Positions 20,743-30,249 of a DNA stretch of 64,000 nt are shown here, piece by piece. The stretch covers positions 1 through 64,000 of the forward strand of contig CALJVD010000032.1 of the NCBI GenBank assembly GCA_937974825.1. Direction: 5' to 3'. The notes under the pieces were generated by a model, which did no database searches, had not been told where the DNA came from, and was given only the letters and a program-made list of their open reading frames with translations. Both the position numbers and the translations under genes were made by a program. Within the stretch, counting starts at the first letter, position 1; every line of letters starts with the position of its first letter. The stretch comes from an uncultured Oceanospirillaceae bacterium. Its GTDB lineage: Bacteria > Pseudomonadota > Gammaproteobacteria > Pseudomonadales > Oceanobacteraceae.

Positions 20743-21157
20743 GCGCTTTCAAAAGTCTGTCTAATTGTTCAGTAGTGAATACTTCTTGTGCTTTTGCAAA
20801 CAGCTCACGTTCTTCATATTTAATGTGCGCTTTTAATAAAGCGGCGGCTTCTTTGAGTGTCGACAGAGATTGTTTAATTTCTTGACTGGCAAATGAACAC
20901 AACTGTTTATGCTCATGATAAATGCGCTGAACCATTAGGTCGTTACCTTCTAGCTGAGCCAACGGCTCGAGCAAATATTGCTCTTCAATAACGAAGTGAT
21001 GTTGTGCTTGTTCTTCTATGCAGCGTTTCAGCTTTAACCAGTGCTGCTTGATGTCGGCATCAGAGGCACTGTCATCTAAGCGTAATGCTTGCTGACTGAC
21101 CACTAACCCTTGGTGGTGATCATGTGATAGAGGAACCAGTTGTTCAGCGCGTTTCAT
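20735..21157 (-). CDS. Hemerythrin-like domain protein
   Basis: A 140-residue four-helix protein with the histidine and carboxylate ligands of a diiron hemerythrin domain: LSHDHHQGL, AQHHFVIEEQYLLEP, IYHEHKQL and HIKYEERELFAKA. Such proteins bind oxygen or nitric oxide, or act in iron repair and redox sensing. It ends 8 bases inside tag, so coupling to this DNA repair gene is likely at the level of translation. A functional link is only a guess. The LEA lipoprotein gene lies 9 bases upstream on the same strand. Confidence 0.85.
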   Translation of the reverse strand: MKRAEQLVPLSHDHHQGLVVSQQALRLDDSASDADIKQHWLKLKRCIEEQAQHHFVIEEQYLLEPLAQLEGNDLMVQRIYHEHKQLCSFASQEIKQSLSTLKEAAALLKAHIKYEERELFAKAQEVFTTEQLDRLLKAHG

Positions 21158-21166
21158 TTCAGTCTC

Positions 21167-22009
21167 TTAACGTATAGCCGACAGTAGCTCTTTAATATTA
21201 AACCCAAAGTTGTCGAGGCTAAGCCCATTGTCACCTTCAAGTTTGCCTGTACCGTCTACTTGCCATTCAATCTTTTTAGATGAGACTAGTGAATTAAATA
21301 AAGCAAAACCAGCATCCTTAGTGGATATATCTAAAGGGATATGTAACTGATTGGTTTGTTCTGCTTTAAGCGTGCTTGTCCCAGTAGGCGCTGCTGACAC
21401 TAACTGTTTACCATCGGCTTTTAAGTCCATTTTTAATGCCCCTAAGTCCAATGGAAACTTGTTGTTGTTTTCAACATTTAACACTAGGTCGGCTTTCAAG
21501 CGAGATAAGCTCACATCCTGCAAAGAAAGATTACTGATGCTGACCTTAGGCAACTGCGGAATGGGGGCTTTACCGCTGTAATTTAATGGCAGACTAATAT
21601 CGCCGATTAACGGCATAGGAACCGCTAAGCTACCGGCTACGTCAAATAAAAACTCATTTCCATCGCGCGCTGACTGCACAAGATCAAACAAACTGCTGTA
21701 GGGCACTTTAACCGGCACCATCATCTGCGTACTTTCTTTACCTGTTAACGATACAGACTCTTCTGACATCGCCTGTGCAATCTGTTTGCCATCAACCAAC
21801 AAGTTTAAATCAAGTTTCCCCGTTGGAATATTAAAGTGATTTGGGTTCATAACATCGACTAGAACCCCTAAGGTTACGCTATCAAAACTGATATTTTGTA
21901 CCGTTGTTTTGCTCACACTGGCGGTAGGTTTCATGGCATCTAATTGCGTAGCACAACCAGCAAGTAATGCGAAAGCCAGTACGGCTACGCCCTGTAAAAT
22001 TATTCTCAT
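21167..22009 (-). CDS. LEA type 2 family lipoprotein
   Basis: A 280-residue lipoprotein with lipobox LAGC (Cys19). The mature protein has two tandem LEA14/WHy-like beta domains. The first contains DSVTLGVLVDVMNPNHFNIPTGKLDLNL, cited here only by its key part VMNPNHFNIP. The second contains VLNVENNNKFPLDLGALKMD, with the same Asn-Pro/Asn rich turn. Bacterial members are found at the envelope with no settled function; plant homologues are desiccation related. It is the first gene of a minus-strand set LEA-hemerythrin-tag with very short spacings. Confidence 0.85.
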   Translation of the reverse strand: MRIILQGVAVLAFALLAGCATQLDAMKPTASVSKTTVQNISFDSVTLGVLVDVMNPNHFNIPTGKLDLNLLVDGKQIAQAMSEESVSLTGKESTQMMVPVKVPYSSLFDLVQSARDGNEFLFDVAGSLAVPMPLIGDISLPLNYSGKAPIPQLPKVSISNLSLQDVSLSRLKADLVLNVENNNKFPLDLGALKMDLKADGKQLVSAAPTGTSTLKAEQTNQLHIPLDISTKDAGFALFNSLVSSKKIEWQVDGTGKLEGDNGLSLDNFGFNIKELLSAIR

Positions 22010-22151
22010 TTTTTGTATTCCTTATTAGTAAAGAGCGTCATTCTAACTTCATAATGATGTCTTACCAAACTTGTGCCATTGTGACCCACTCTGTAAACGG
22101 CTAAAATCACAGCCCTACTCCTATTCACTCAAGTTAAGAGTCCTATTCGCT

Positions 22152-23879
22152 ATGCGCGCTACAGAATTTTTATTAGCTACAGAAAAAGAAACCCCAGCCG
22201 ATGCGGTCGTGGCTAGTCATAAGTTAATGTTACGTTCGGGTATGATCCGCAGACTGGCTGCCGGTTTATATACTTGGATGCCACTTGGTTTACGCACCTT
22301 ACGTAAAGTAGAAGCCGTTGTTCGTGAAGAAATGAATAAAGCCGGTGCACAAGAAGTACTAATGCCGGCGGTACAACCTGCTGAATTATGGCAAGAAACC
22401 GGTCGTTGGTTTGAATACGGCGGTGAATTACTACGTGTTAAAGACCGTCATAATCGTGACTTTTGTATTGGTCCAACCCACGAAGAAGTGATTACCGATT
22501 TAGCTCGCAACCAACTCACCAGTTACCGCCAGTTACCGGTTAACCTATATCAAATTCAAACAAAATTCCGTGACGAAACACGCCCACGCTTTGGTGTCAT
22601 GCGTGCGCGCGAATTCGTGATGAAAGACGCATACTCATTCCATTTAACAGAAGAAAGTTTAGATGAAACCTATGAGAAAATGCACACAGCCTACACCAAC
22701 ATCTTTAACCGTTTAGGCTTAAACTTCCGCCCAGTGCTGGCTGACACTGGCTCTATTGGTGGTGCTAAATCACATGAATTCCAAGTGTTAGCCGACTCTG
22801 GTGAAGACGATATTGTATTCTCTAATGCTAGTGACTATGCCGCTAATATTGAATTAGCCGAAGCTTTAGCACCGGCCGGTGAGCGCCCTGCTGCTAGCCA
22901 AGCGCTTACCAAAGTAAATACCCCTGCTTGCCGCACTATTGCAGATGTTGCTAATGCTTTAGGGGTTAATACAAATCAAGTTCTTAAATCTATCGTTGTT
23001 TGTGGTGAAGACGAGGAAGGTAACCCAGCCGCACCTGTGGTTTTATTCTTACGTGGAGACCATGAGCTTAACGAAATTAAAGCTGAGAAACTGCCTGGTG
23101 TAGCTAGCCCTCTGCAGTTTGCTTCTGATGAAGACATCGCTGCTATTGGTGGTGTTGCCGGCTTTGTAGGCCCACAAAACTTAACCGCTAAATGCTATGT
23201 TGACCGTTCTGCCGCTAAGATGGCTGACTTTGTCTGCGGTGCCAATGAAGCCGATATGCACTTCACTGGTTTTAACTGGGATCGTGATGCTGAACTTGCT
23301 GATGTTCAAGACATTCGTAATGCAGTGGTCGGTGACCCTAGCCCTTGTGGTAAAGGCACTTTAGAAATTAAACGTGGTATTGAAGTGGGTCATATTTTCC
23401 AACTCGGTACTAAGTACTCTGCTGCCATGAACGCCACTGTGTTGGATGAAAACGGTAAGGCACAAACAATGATTATGGGTTGTTACGGCATTGGCGTTAG
23501 CCGTGTTGTTGCTGCTGCCATTGAGCAGAACCACGATGATAAAGGCATTATTTGGCCCGACGCCTTAGCGCCTTTCCAAGTGGGTATTGTGCCTATGGGC
23601 TATGGTAAGTCTGATGAAGTCACTCAAACAACAGATAAACTATACGCCGAGCTTACCGCTGCTGGCTTTGACGTATTCTTAGATGACCGCGACAAGCGTA
23701 CTAGCCCAGGGGTTAAGTTTGCCGATATGGAATTAATTGGTATTCCACATCGTATCGTAGTGTCTGATCGTCTACTTAAAGAAGGCAATCTTGAATACAC
23801 TGCACGCCGTGATGGTGTTAAGCAAGAAGTTGCCGCGGGCGATGTCGTTGCCATGCTTAAAAAAGCAATGGCTGTTTAA
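22152..23879 (+). CDS. proS: Prolyl-tRNA synthetase
   Basis: A 575-residue class II aminoacyl-tRNA synthetase of the bacterial (ProS type 1) form, with an editing insertion domain. Motif 2 holds [18 protein letters not shown], and motif 3 lies in the [12 protein letters not shown] region. The INS/YbaK-like domain occupies roughly residues 220-410 and clears mischarged Ala-tRNA-Pro. The anticodon-binding domain follows. The frame is open to 22071, but the protein starts properly at [15 protein letters not shown] (22152). The lytic transglycosylase gene begins one base after the stop. Confidence 0.97.
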   Translation: MRATEFLLATEKETPADAVVASHKLMLRSGMIRRLAAGLYTWMPLGLRTLRKVEAVVREEMNKAGAQEVLMPAVQPAELWQETGRWFEYGGELLRVKDRHNRDFCIGPTHEEVITDLARNQLTSYRQLPVNLYQIQTKFRDETRPRFGVMRAREFVMKDAYSFHLTEESLDETYEKMHTAYTNIFNRLGLNFRPVLADTGSIGGAKSHEFQVLADSGEDDIVFSNASDYAANIELAEALAPAGERPAASQALTKVNTPACRTIADVANALGVNTNQVLKSIVVCGEDEEGNPAAPVVLFLRGDHELNEIKAEKLPGVASPLQFASDEDIAAIGGVAGFVGPQNLTAKCYVDRSAAKMADFVCGANEADMHFTGFNWDRDAELADVQDIRNAVVGDPSPCGKGTLEIKRGIEVGHIFQLGTKYSAAMNATVLDENGKAQTMIMGCYGIGVSRVVAAAIEQNHDDKGIIWPDALAPFQVGIVPMGYGKSDEVTQTTDKLYAELTAAGFDVFLDDRDKRTSPGVKFADMELIGIPHRIVVSDRLLKEGNLEYTARRDGVKQEVAAGDVVAMLKKAMAV

Positions 23880-23880
23880 T

Positions 23881-24510
23881 ATGCTGTTTGCTTTACCCTT
23901 TAAAGCATTATATTGGGCGCACCCTGGGCGCCCAATTTTCAATATTTTAACTTTTCTCGCTTTCCTGTTTGCTTTGTTTTTTTCACTCAACAGCTTCGCT
24001 GATCAACCTAAAGCCGACCCGGCGTTACGCAAAGCTCTGCTTGAAGCGGTAGAAAGCACCGACTCTTTTGTCGACAAATACGATGCTGAGGTATGGCTGT
24101 TAGACATGAGCACCCGTTTAAAACGATGGATGCCCGATAACAAAAAACGACTTGAATTTTTACGAGTACTTCACAGCGAAGCTAATCGTGCAGGTGTTCA
24201 GCCAGAGCTTGTTTTGGCGGTTATTCAAATTGAAAGTGCTTTCGATCGCTTTGCCATTTCATATGTCGGAGCGCGTGGTTATATGCAGGTCATGCCATTT
24301 TGGAAAAATGAAATTGGTAGACCCGATGACAACCTAATGGATCTACAAACTAACCTCCGTTATGGCTGCACTATTTTGAAGCATTACTTAGATATGGAAA
24401 ACAACGACCATATTCGCGGACTTGCCCGTTACAACGGCAGCCTCGGCCGCACTAAGTACCCAGAAAAAGTCTTAATGGCGTGGCAAAAGAACTGGTTTGT
24501 TGATCATTAA
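23881..24510 (+). CDS. Lytic murein transglycosylase (SLT domain)
   Basis: A 209-residue exported enzyme cleaving peptidoglycan between MurNAc and GlcNAc. A hydrophobic segment at about residues 20-40 (ILTFLAFLFALFFSLNSFA) is a signal or anchor. The SLT domain starts near LHSEANRAGVQPELVLAVIQ, with the catalytic Glu in QIESAFDRFAIS. Other motifs are ARGYMQVMPFW and YNGSLGRTKYP. The frame is open further upstream, but that would lie inside proS; the ATG one base after the proS stop is the sensible start. Its position makes cotranscription with proS likely. It converges on the serine hydrolase gene with 2 bases between stops. Confidence 0.9.
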   Translation: MLFALPFKALYWAHPGRPIFNILTFLAFLFALFFSLNSFADQPKADPALRKALLEAVESTDSFVDKYDAEVWLLDMSTRLKRWMPDNKKRLEFLRVLHSEANRAGVQPELVLAVIQIESAFDRFAISYVGARGYMQVMPFWKNEIGRPDDNLMDLQTNLRYGCTILKHYLDMENNDHIRGLARYNGSLGRTKYPEKVLMAWQKNWFVDH

Positions 24511-24512
24511 AC

Positions 24513-25871
24513 TTAGTCTTTTTCGCTTTCTGCCAGCCAACTGATTATCTCTACAGCATTATCGTTATCACGGTAATCATCAGGACTCCAACCCAAACGT
24601 ACTATAACTAATTCGTGATCAGGTAATACCATCACGCGCTGCTCACGATTTCCTTTCGCGGTATAGGCAGTAGGAGCCAGATCTTTCCAGCGTGTTTGTG
24701 GTTGATTAAGCCACCAGTTATAGCCAAAATTTTGCTGATTAATGGAAGCGTTAACTTGCAAGGATTCTCGCACCCACTCAGGCGTCACCACATAATAATT
24801 ATTCAGATGGCCGCCATTAAGCATTAGCTGTCCTATTTTTGCCCAGTCACGCGCATTAGCGTACATATAAGCACTGCCCATTAAAGTGCCATGGCTGTCT
24901 GTTTCATAGATAAAGCTATCAAGCCCTAACGGCTTAAAAAACTTACTATCAATGATTTGAATAGCTTCGTAAGGATCCCTAGCTAAGCGCTGCTGAATAA
25001 GCTTCATCACTAAGTTAGTACTGCCTGAAGAATAATTGTAATGCTCACCTGGCGTATGTCGCAATGGCAAACTCAGCATATAGTCTGTGACATCAGGGCT
25101 TTGGAATAGCATGGCAGGCGCAGTTTCACCGGGCGAATACACTTCATCGTATGCTAGGCCATCGGTCATTTGCAGCAAATTCATAATACTGATGGTTCTA
25201 CGCTCATCATTCATCCACTCTGGGAAAAGCGCCATTTCAAGCACGTTCATTTTGCCTTGTTGAACCATCCAACCGGCAAGTAGCGCCGTAATACTTTTCG
25301 ACATTGACCAACCTAAAAACAAGCTACTTTCGTCATAGCCTTCGGCATAGGATTCCGCCACTATTTTACCTTGATGCACCACCAATAAAGCCCGAGTATC
25401 CATGCCTAACTTGTTGTCTTCTATGAGCATAGAATCCAATTTAGTTTGCATAGCAGGGTTAATGGTGTTCACTTCATAACCGTGCGGCCAAGGTGCAGCA
25501 GCCTTAACAGTAAAATCACGTACCCAAGCGGTTTCTGGTCGTTCAATACCTTCGTAATCAAGTGCGCAACCGATTTTCGGTAACCAACTAGCAGAGCGCT
25601 CTACGCCTGCAATTCTAGCTGAGACACTTTTGTTCTCTGGGTCGTATTCATAATCTAAATACGCCAACATAGGCGAATAGACTTTAATATCTTTAGCAAT
25701 CTGTTCTGGGTCTTGCTCCATAACGTAATGCATAGAACAGGCCAAGCGCGCGCCAATACCTGTGGCAACCTCAGGAGCGTTTGCCAGATATTTAGGAGTA
25801 ATGCCTGCTGCTAAAGCGGCAGATATCACAACCACGGGTGCCGCTAAAATGGCGAGAAGCTTTTTATTCAT
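24513..25871 (-). CDS. Membrane-anchored serine hydrolase (class C beta-lactamase fold)
   Basis: A 452-residue protein of the beta-lactamase/DD-peptidase superfamily. An N-terminal hydrophobic segment (about 5-24) directs it to the membrane or periplasm. The active-site SxxK is Ser189-Met-Ser-Lys192 in LGWSMSKSITALL. YNYSSGSTN gives the Tyr-x-Ser motif. The text PGETAPAMLFQSPDVTDYML and the late GYNWWLNQ resemble 6-aminohexanoate-dimer hydrolases and related esterases more than true AmpC. The start lies 29 bases after the stop of the SMC-like gene, so it may be the last gene of the mksFEB operon. In Wadjet loci this slot often holds jetD, to which it is unrelated. Confidence 0.88.
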   Translation of the reverse strand: MNKKLLAILAAPVVVISAALAAGITPKYLANAPEVATGIGARLACSMHYVMEQDPEQIAKDIKVYSPMLAYLDYEYDPENKSVSARIAGVERSASWLPKIGCALDYEGIERPETAWVRDFTVKAAAPWPHGYEVNTINPAMQTKLDSMLIEDNKLGMDTRALLVVHQGKIVAESYAEGYDESSLFLGWSMSKSITALLAGWMVQQGKMNVLEMALFPEWMNDERRTISIMNLLQMTDGLAYDEVYSPGETAPAMLFQSPDVTDYMLSLPLRHTPGEHYNYSSGSTNLVMKLIQQRLARDPYEAIQIIDSKFFKPLGLDSFIYETDSHGTLMGSAYMYANARDWAKIGQLMLNGGHLNNYYVVTPEWVRESLQVNASINQQNFGYNWWLNQPQTRWKDLAPTAYTAKGNREQRVMVLPDHELVIVRLGWSPDDYRDNDNAVEIISWLAESEKD

Positions 25872-25900
25872 TGTTTTAGCCTGTGTTATTTTTGTATCTA

Positions 25901-28900
25901 CTATGCAAATTCTTCCATAAAGTCTAAGGCAGCCTGATGACGTATTGTGCGTCTATGGTTTGCCCATAACTCTTGGATTTTCTCTTGATTACATTGCTGC
26001 CTATCAACCAGTACACGTGTTTGAAGCTCACCTATTTTTTGACCACTGCTGAGTGGCACTTTAGCGAACACAAACTGATTCGAAATTAAGTCCATAAATG
26101 GACCAGACTTACTGGTAGGCATAATAAAGAGCAATTGCAGCCCTAAACTTTCTGTTAGATAGTTAATTACTTCTTTTGAGCGTGTTTCATCCATCTTTGA
26201 GAAAGCTTCGTCTACAAGCACCATACGCAAATGAGTGTCGCCTTCATTAAAGCGGAAAGCAGAAGTAATAGCGGCTGCACGAATGATGTACGCAGGTGTT
26301 TCTAACTGCCCACCAGACCCTGTACCGTATTGGCTTAGTGCAATAGGCTCTTTATTGGCTGGGGTTTTATAAATTTCATAAGCTCGGTAGTTACGGTAGT
26401 CAGAAATACGTTCTAACTCACGCATGGCTTTTTGTTCATCATCTGACAGCAACATACTCATGAGTTGGTCACGCACACGCTCAGCATTTTTAGACAGCTC
26501 AGCATTAAACAGTGTCGCGCCCTCACCTAAGCTTGGATTTTTAATAATCTCTTCAAAGAACTGCCAATACTCTTTGTACTCAGGCACCCATTGCCAATCG
26601 AATCGATAACTCTCACGATCAGCACCAAATTCATGATGTTCTAGCTCTTTATTAAGCTCTTCTAGAACGCGCTTACCATCGTTAATGGCTTGGTAAATGG
26701 AATGACACAAGTTAGTAACAAATGCATTATTAAAGCTTTCACGTAATTGGTGCAGCTGATCTTGCTTAGAGACTAAAATATTATTTTTTAAACGGTTATA
26801 GATACGCTCTATTTCTTGTTCCACCGCACAAACACTGCCAAAGAAATCGGCAGAATGTTCCTGACGGTAATCAGGTGTGTAGACGATAGAATCTGATGTT
26901 TGGCAATGCAGGTTATGCTCGGCAATATTTCGTTCAATTTCCAAAGCAATGGCATTCAGCTCTTGCAAGGTGCTATCACGAAGGTTCTCAAGCACTTCTA
27001 GTGAGCTTTCAGCGGCTTCTTTATCGGCTTGTTCTAAGCGTTCAATAAAATTAAAGCTTGGCCAAATTTTAGTAATGCTTTCAAGGTAGGCTTCTTTTTG
27101 CTCTGCCAGTTCTGCGGTTTGTTCTTGCTGATCACTCAGTTGTTTACACTGCTTTTCGCTGTCTAATAGCTGCTGTTGTAAGCGGCCTAACTCACCATCT
27201 AGCTGTTTAATATCAGTGTCTAAACTATCGGCTTGTTCTTTTAAGCGGGTAAACTCATCTTCCATGCTTGAAAAATCGGACAGATCAACGGCACTGAGTG
27301 TTTTTTCAGCTTGTTGAATCTCATACTGCACGTCCAGCATGGCCTGAATTTGTTCGGTAAAACTAACGCGACGCAATAAAGTGATAGCATCTAATGTTTG
27401 CTGCACTTGGCGTACTTGTAAAGCGGCTTCGTTGGCTTGGTCAATTAAGCTATTAAGCTCACTTTGCTTAGCCACTAACGCACGCTCTCGTGCGCCTGTA
27501 CCAAAGACAAGCTCGCTGTCTTCTAAGTCACAGCGATACACAGCGTATGCGCCCGAGCCAAGCCCTTCTTTAACCAATCCACGACGGGTCAGACGTAGCT
27601 GTTGAATGTCACTTACTTGCTCTACACTGCCGTAACTGGCCTGTAGATAATCACGGGCGGTGGCGTGATCAAACTCCATCAAATGAATAATAGAATTCGC
27701 CGATAAGGTTAAGCGCTCAGCATCTTTTTTGGCTTTTTGCCCTTGAATAACACGAGCACGACTGCCACCAGCAATGTTTCGTACAACATGCGCCGCTTCT
27801 GCTTCAAACTCTGGTTCAACGATAATACCGAAACGCGCACCGCCCAAATAACCTTCGATAGCGTTTTGCCACTCGCCTGAGGTAATTTCAACATAGTCGG
27901 CAAGCACACGAGGTTCTGCCTGAGGACACTCGCGCATAATGGCTTCAAGTGCTTGGCGTACAAAGTGTGGATAGTTCAGTTGACGAGCTTCTAAGCGACT
28001 GATGTCATTTTCTTTTTGACTGATGCGCTGTTGTAGCTGCTGCAGTCGTTGCTCACGGCGGTCAAGTTGTTTAGCAACCTGGTCGCGCAATGAGATACCG
28101 CTACTTTCAAGCTCGGAATCAAAAAAGCGCTCGCGCCATTGGTTAATCAGAGACTGTTGTTTACTGGCAACCGATAAGTGCTGTTCTAGTGGGGATAAAT
28201 CTATCCAGTCTTTGCCTAATAGCTTACGTAAATCAATGGCGTCTTCGTCTTTTATCTTCATTACAGACTTGGCTGTATCTAACAGCTTTTTCTGTCCTAA
28301 CGAAGGAATATCTGCACTGATTGAAGTAGTGGTTAAATTAGTATGCAGTAACTCGGTGGCACGCAATGAGGCTTGTAAAATTTGCTGCTGCTCTAGTAAT
28401 GGAATACTAAGCTGCTGCAGCTTTTGCTTACCGTTCGCTAAGGTTTGCTCTGCGCTGTCTTTATTTTGCAGCGCTGAAATCCCACGACGCTGTGCTTCCA
28501 TGCCAATCAGTTGTTCACGAAGTTGCTTACGCTTTTCTTGCGCTTGCTCGCGCCCTTGTTCGGTTTGTAGCAGAGCTTCACGAATTTTTTGCTGCTTTTC
28601 TTTAGCACTTAAATAACTTTTTTGGTCAAAGTTAAAGCGTGCCTTGGCTGCAGTATATGCAAGGCTGTTGAAGTCGATCCATTGCTGAATATATTTGTCG
28701 GCCGCGCTTTTGGTGTTGCTTAGCATCTGAATGGTGGCCGCTAGACTGTTAGCCTCTGCCTCCATCGAATAGATGGTCTTCATTAAATCAGACACCGTAC
28801 GAATAGCATCGCCTAAATCTTTTTCTTCAAGGATCTCATTGGCAACAAAGCCATTAATGCTTTTGACCGGTTTGTAAGCCATAAAGCGTGAAAATGTACG

Positions 28901-29536
28901 TGCGGCATTAATCGCTTCTCGCTCGCTAACGGCATCGTTACGCCCACGTAGGGCAGCGTATAGACGGCGTAAATATTGTTTTTTAGTATCGTATTTTTCA
29001 ACAGCAGTGACGGGTAAACGCTTTTTTAAATGCGCTGTTAGCTTGTTAAGCGGCAGAACTTCTCGTTGCTCTTGATCTTCAATAACAAAATCGGACAAGG
29101 TCAAGGAGTCATTTATCACATAAAACTGAATGTCGTTTTGACGTGCAACCGGACGACCACCCGCACGATCAATAGTAGCATCGACTCCTATAACCGCTGT
29201 AAATGGTTCACCACCCTCGCCTTGAGTTGGATGAAAGACCGCTGCTAAATAGCCTACCGCACCATTAGGGCGAGCATAGCTGCCATCGTCACACCCAAGT
29301 ACGTATGACGCTAAGGTTCGAACGTTTTTACCGCGCCCACGTTGACTGGCTTCGTCTTGGCCAGGGTTATAGTTAAACAGGGTATCGTGTGCCGCTGTCA
29401 TTACGGTTTGAATAGCGTCAGCCGCGGTAGTTTTACCAGAGCCATTACCACCCGAGAGCAAGTTGATTGGGCCAAACTCAAACTCACTAGCAGGAATGCT
29501 GCCCCAGTTAACGTATATAAACTTCTTTAAAAACAT
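25901..29536 (-). CDS. mksB: SMC-like condensin ATPase, MksB/JetC family
   Basis: A 1211-residue SMC-like ATPase. Walker A is GGNGSGKTT (residues 29-37), just after FGPINLL. Long coiled coils fill about residues 290-500 and 690-870, with a hinge-like globular part between them (near YVEITSGEWQNAIEGYLGG). The ABC signature lies near 1070-1078 in SQYGTGSGGQLETP, and Walker B is LVDEAFSKMDE with Asp1109-Glu1110. Both ATPase halves look intact. MksB/JetC binds MksE and MksF; the complex extrudes DNA loops and acts in chromosome organisation or, with MksG/JetD, in plasmid cleavage (Wadjet). It follows mksE by 33 bases. No nuclease gene follows. Confidence 0.88.
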   Translation of the reverse strand: MFLKKFIYVNWGSIPASEFEFGPINLLSGGNGSGKTTAADAIQTVMTAAHDTLFNYNPGQDEASQRGRGKNVRTLASYVLGCDDGSYARPNGAVGYLAAVFHPTQGEGGEPFTAVIGVDATIDRAGGRPVARQNDIQFYVINDSLTLSDFVIEDQEQREVLPLNKLTAHLKKRLPVTAVEKYDTKKQYLRRLYAALRGRNDAVSEREAINAARTFSRFMAYKPVKSINGFVANEILEEKDLGDAIRTVSDLMKTIYSMEAEANSLAATIQMLSNTKSAADKYIQQWIDFNSLAYTAAKARFNFDQKSYLSAKEKQQKIREALLQTEQGREQAQEKRKQLREQLIGMEAQRRGISALQNKDSAEQTLANGKQKLQQLSIPLLEQQQILQASLRATELLHTNLTTTSISADIPSLGQKKLLDTAKSVMKIKDEDAIDLRKLLGKDWIDLSPLEQHLSVASKQQSLINQWRERFFDSELESSGISLRDQVAKQLDRREQRLQQLQQRISQKENDISRLEARQLNYPHFVRQALEAIMRECPQAEPRVLADYVEITSGEWQNAIEGYLGGARFGIIVEPEFEAEAAHVVRNIAGGSRARVIQGQKAKKDAERLTLSANSIIHLMEFDHATARDYLQASYGSVEQVSDIQQLRLTRRGLVKEGLGSGAYAVYRCDLEDSELVFGTGARERALVAKQSELNSLIDQANEAALQVRQVQQTLDAITLLRRVSFTEQIQAMLDVQYEIQQAEKTLSAVDLSDFSSMEDEFTRLKEQADSLDTDIKQLDGELGRLQQQLLDSEKQCKQLSDQQEQTAELAEQKEAYLESITKIWPSFNFIERLEQADKEAAESSLEVLENLRDSTLQELNAIALEIERNIAEHNLHCQTSDSIVYTPDYRQEHSADFFGSVCAVEQEIERIYNRLKNNILVSKQDQLHQLRESFNNAFVTNLCHSIYQAINDGKRVLEELNKELEHHEFGADRESYRFDWQWVPEYKEYWQFFEEIIKNPSLGEGATLFNAELSKNAERVRDQLMSMLLSDDEQKAMRELERISDYRNYRAYEIYKTPANKEPIALSQYGTGSGGQLETPAYIIRAAAITSAFRFNEGDTHLRMVLVDEAFSKMDETRSKEVINYLTESLGLQLLFIMPTSKSGPFMDLISNQFVFAKVPLSSGQKIGELQTRVLVDRQQCNQEKIQELWANHRRTIRHQAALDFMEEFA

Positions 29537-29569
29537 AAATTATTCTCGTTCATGCACACAGACTTAGGT

Positions 29570-30247
29570 CTATTGTGCGACTGGTTCGTTAGCGGCAGTG
29601 TCTGCTGGGGCTTCTTCACCGTTACCCACTGCTATTAATTCTGATAACACGTCGTCTGATACATAACTCATAATCATTGGGCGTATGCGTAACCAGGTAT
29701 CGTTGTCCGTTAGGCTTTCATCATTACTGATCTGAATAAGCCTGAGTTGTTTCAAACGACGGAAAAGCTGCTTACGTTCGGTTAAGTGCTCAGGCAAATT
29801 GCGCTTAAGTAGGTTCTTCATAGCAATACTAATGGCTTCTAACGAGGCCATAACGCAACCTTGCTCATCGACCATGCCCTCACGTAGAGCTTTGTCGTAC
29901 TGTGCGCGTAACACTAATACCAGCGCCACTTCATTTTGAGTTAAGCGACTACGGAATGCCTGCCCACCTTGATAGCTCTCTTCTTCTGCCAAGCCAGGTA
30001 CTTTAGCACCGGGCGGATACAGGCGCACAAATTGAAAACGTTTATCGTGTTGAATACGTATTTCTAACAAGGCTAGATAATCGGCTACCAAGGCTTCTAA
30101 ACGCACGTAACGGTCATAGAGTTGTTGCTCAACTTGGCTTTCGTCACGGCAGATAACGCCATAATCTAATAAACGTATGAGTAGCTCAGAAAACTCTTGA
30201 GTTTTAAGACCTTCTTTTTCTAATTCTCTTTCGATGGCTTCTAACAT
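29570..30247 (-). CDS. mksE: Condensin subunit MksE/JetB (DUF4194)
   Basis: A 225-residue winged-helix-type accessory subunit. The segment [20 protein letters not shown] and the following [20 protein letters not shown] match the DUF4194 family, including the beta-hairpin that leads to a run of charged helices. It has a short acidic/Ala-rich C-terminal tail ([15 protein letters not shown]). KITE-type subunits like this bridge the SMC heads and MksF. It starts 2 bases after the mksF stop, so the two must be translated together. Without a sequence search the name rests on motifs and gene order. Confidence 0.82.
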   Translation of the reverse strand: MLEAIERELEKEGLKTQEFSELLIRLLDYGVICRDESQVEQQLYDRYVRLEALVADYLALLEIRIQHDKRFQFVRLYPPGAKVPGLAEEESYQGGQAFRSRLTQNEVALVLVLRAQYDKALREGMVDEQGCVMASLEAISIAMKNLLKRNLPEHLTERKQLFRRLKQLRLIQISNDESLTDNDTWLRIRPMIMSYVSDDVLSELIAVGNGEEAPADTAANEPVAQ

Positions 30248-30249
30248 AA

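Noticed and set aside
24513..25871. The serine hydrolase as a possible JetD
   Set aside because: It has SxxK and Tyr-x-Ser motifs of the beta-lactamase fold and none of the toprim acidic motifs of JetD/MksG.
28023..28616. A 197-codon open frame on the plus strand inside mksB
   Set aside because: It lies opposite coiled-coil coding sequence, is extremely Ser/Cys-rich and low in complexity, and resembles no protein. A shadow of the mksB codons.
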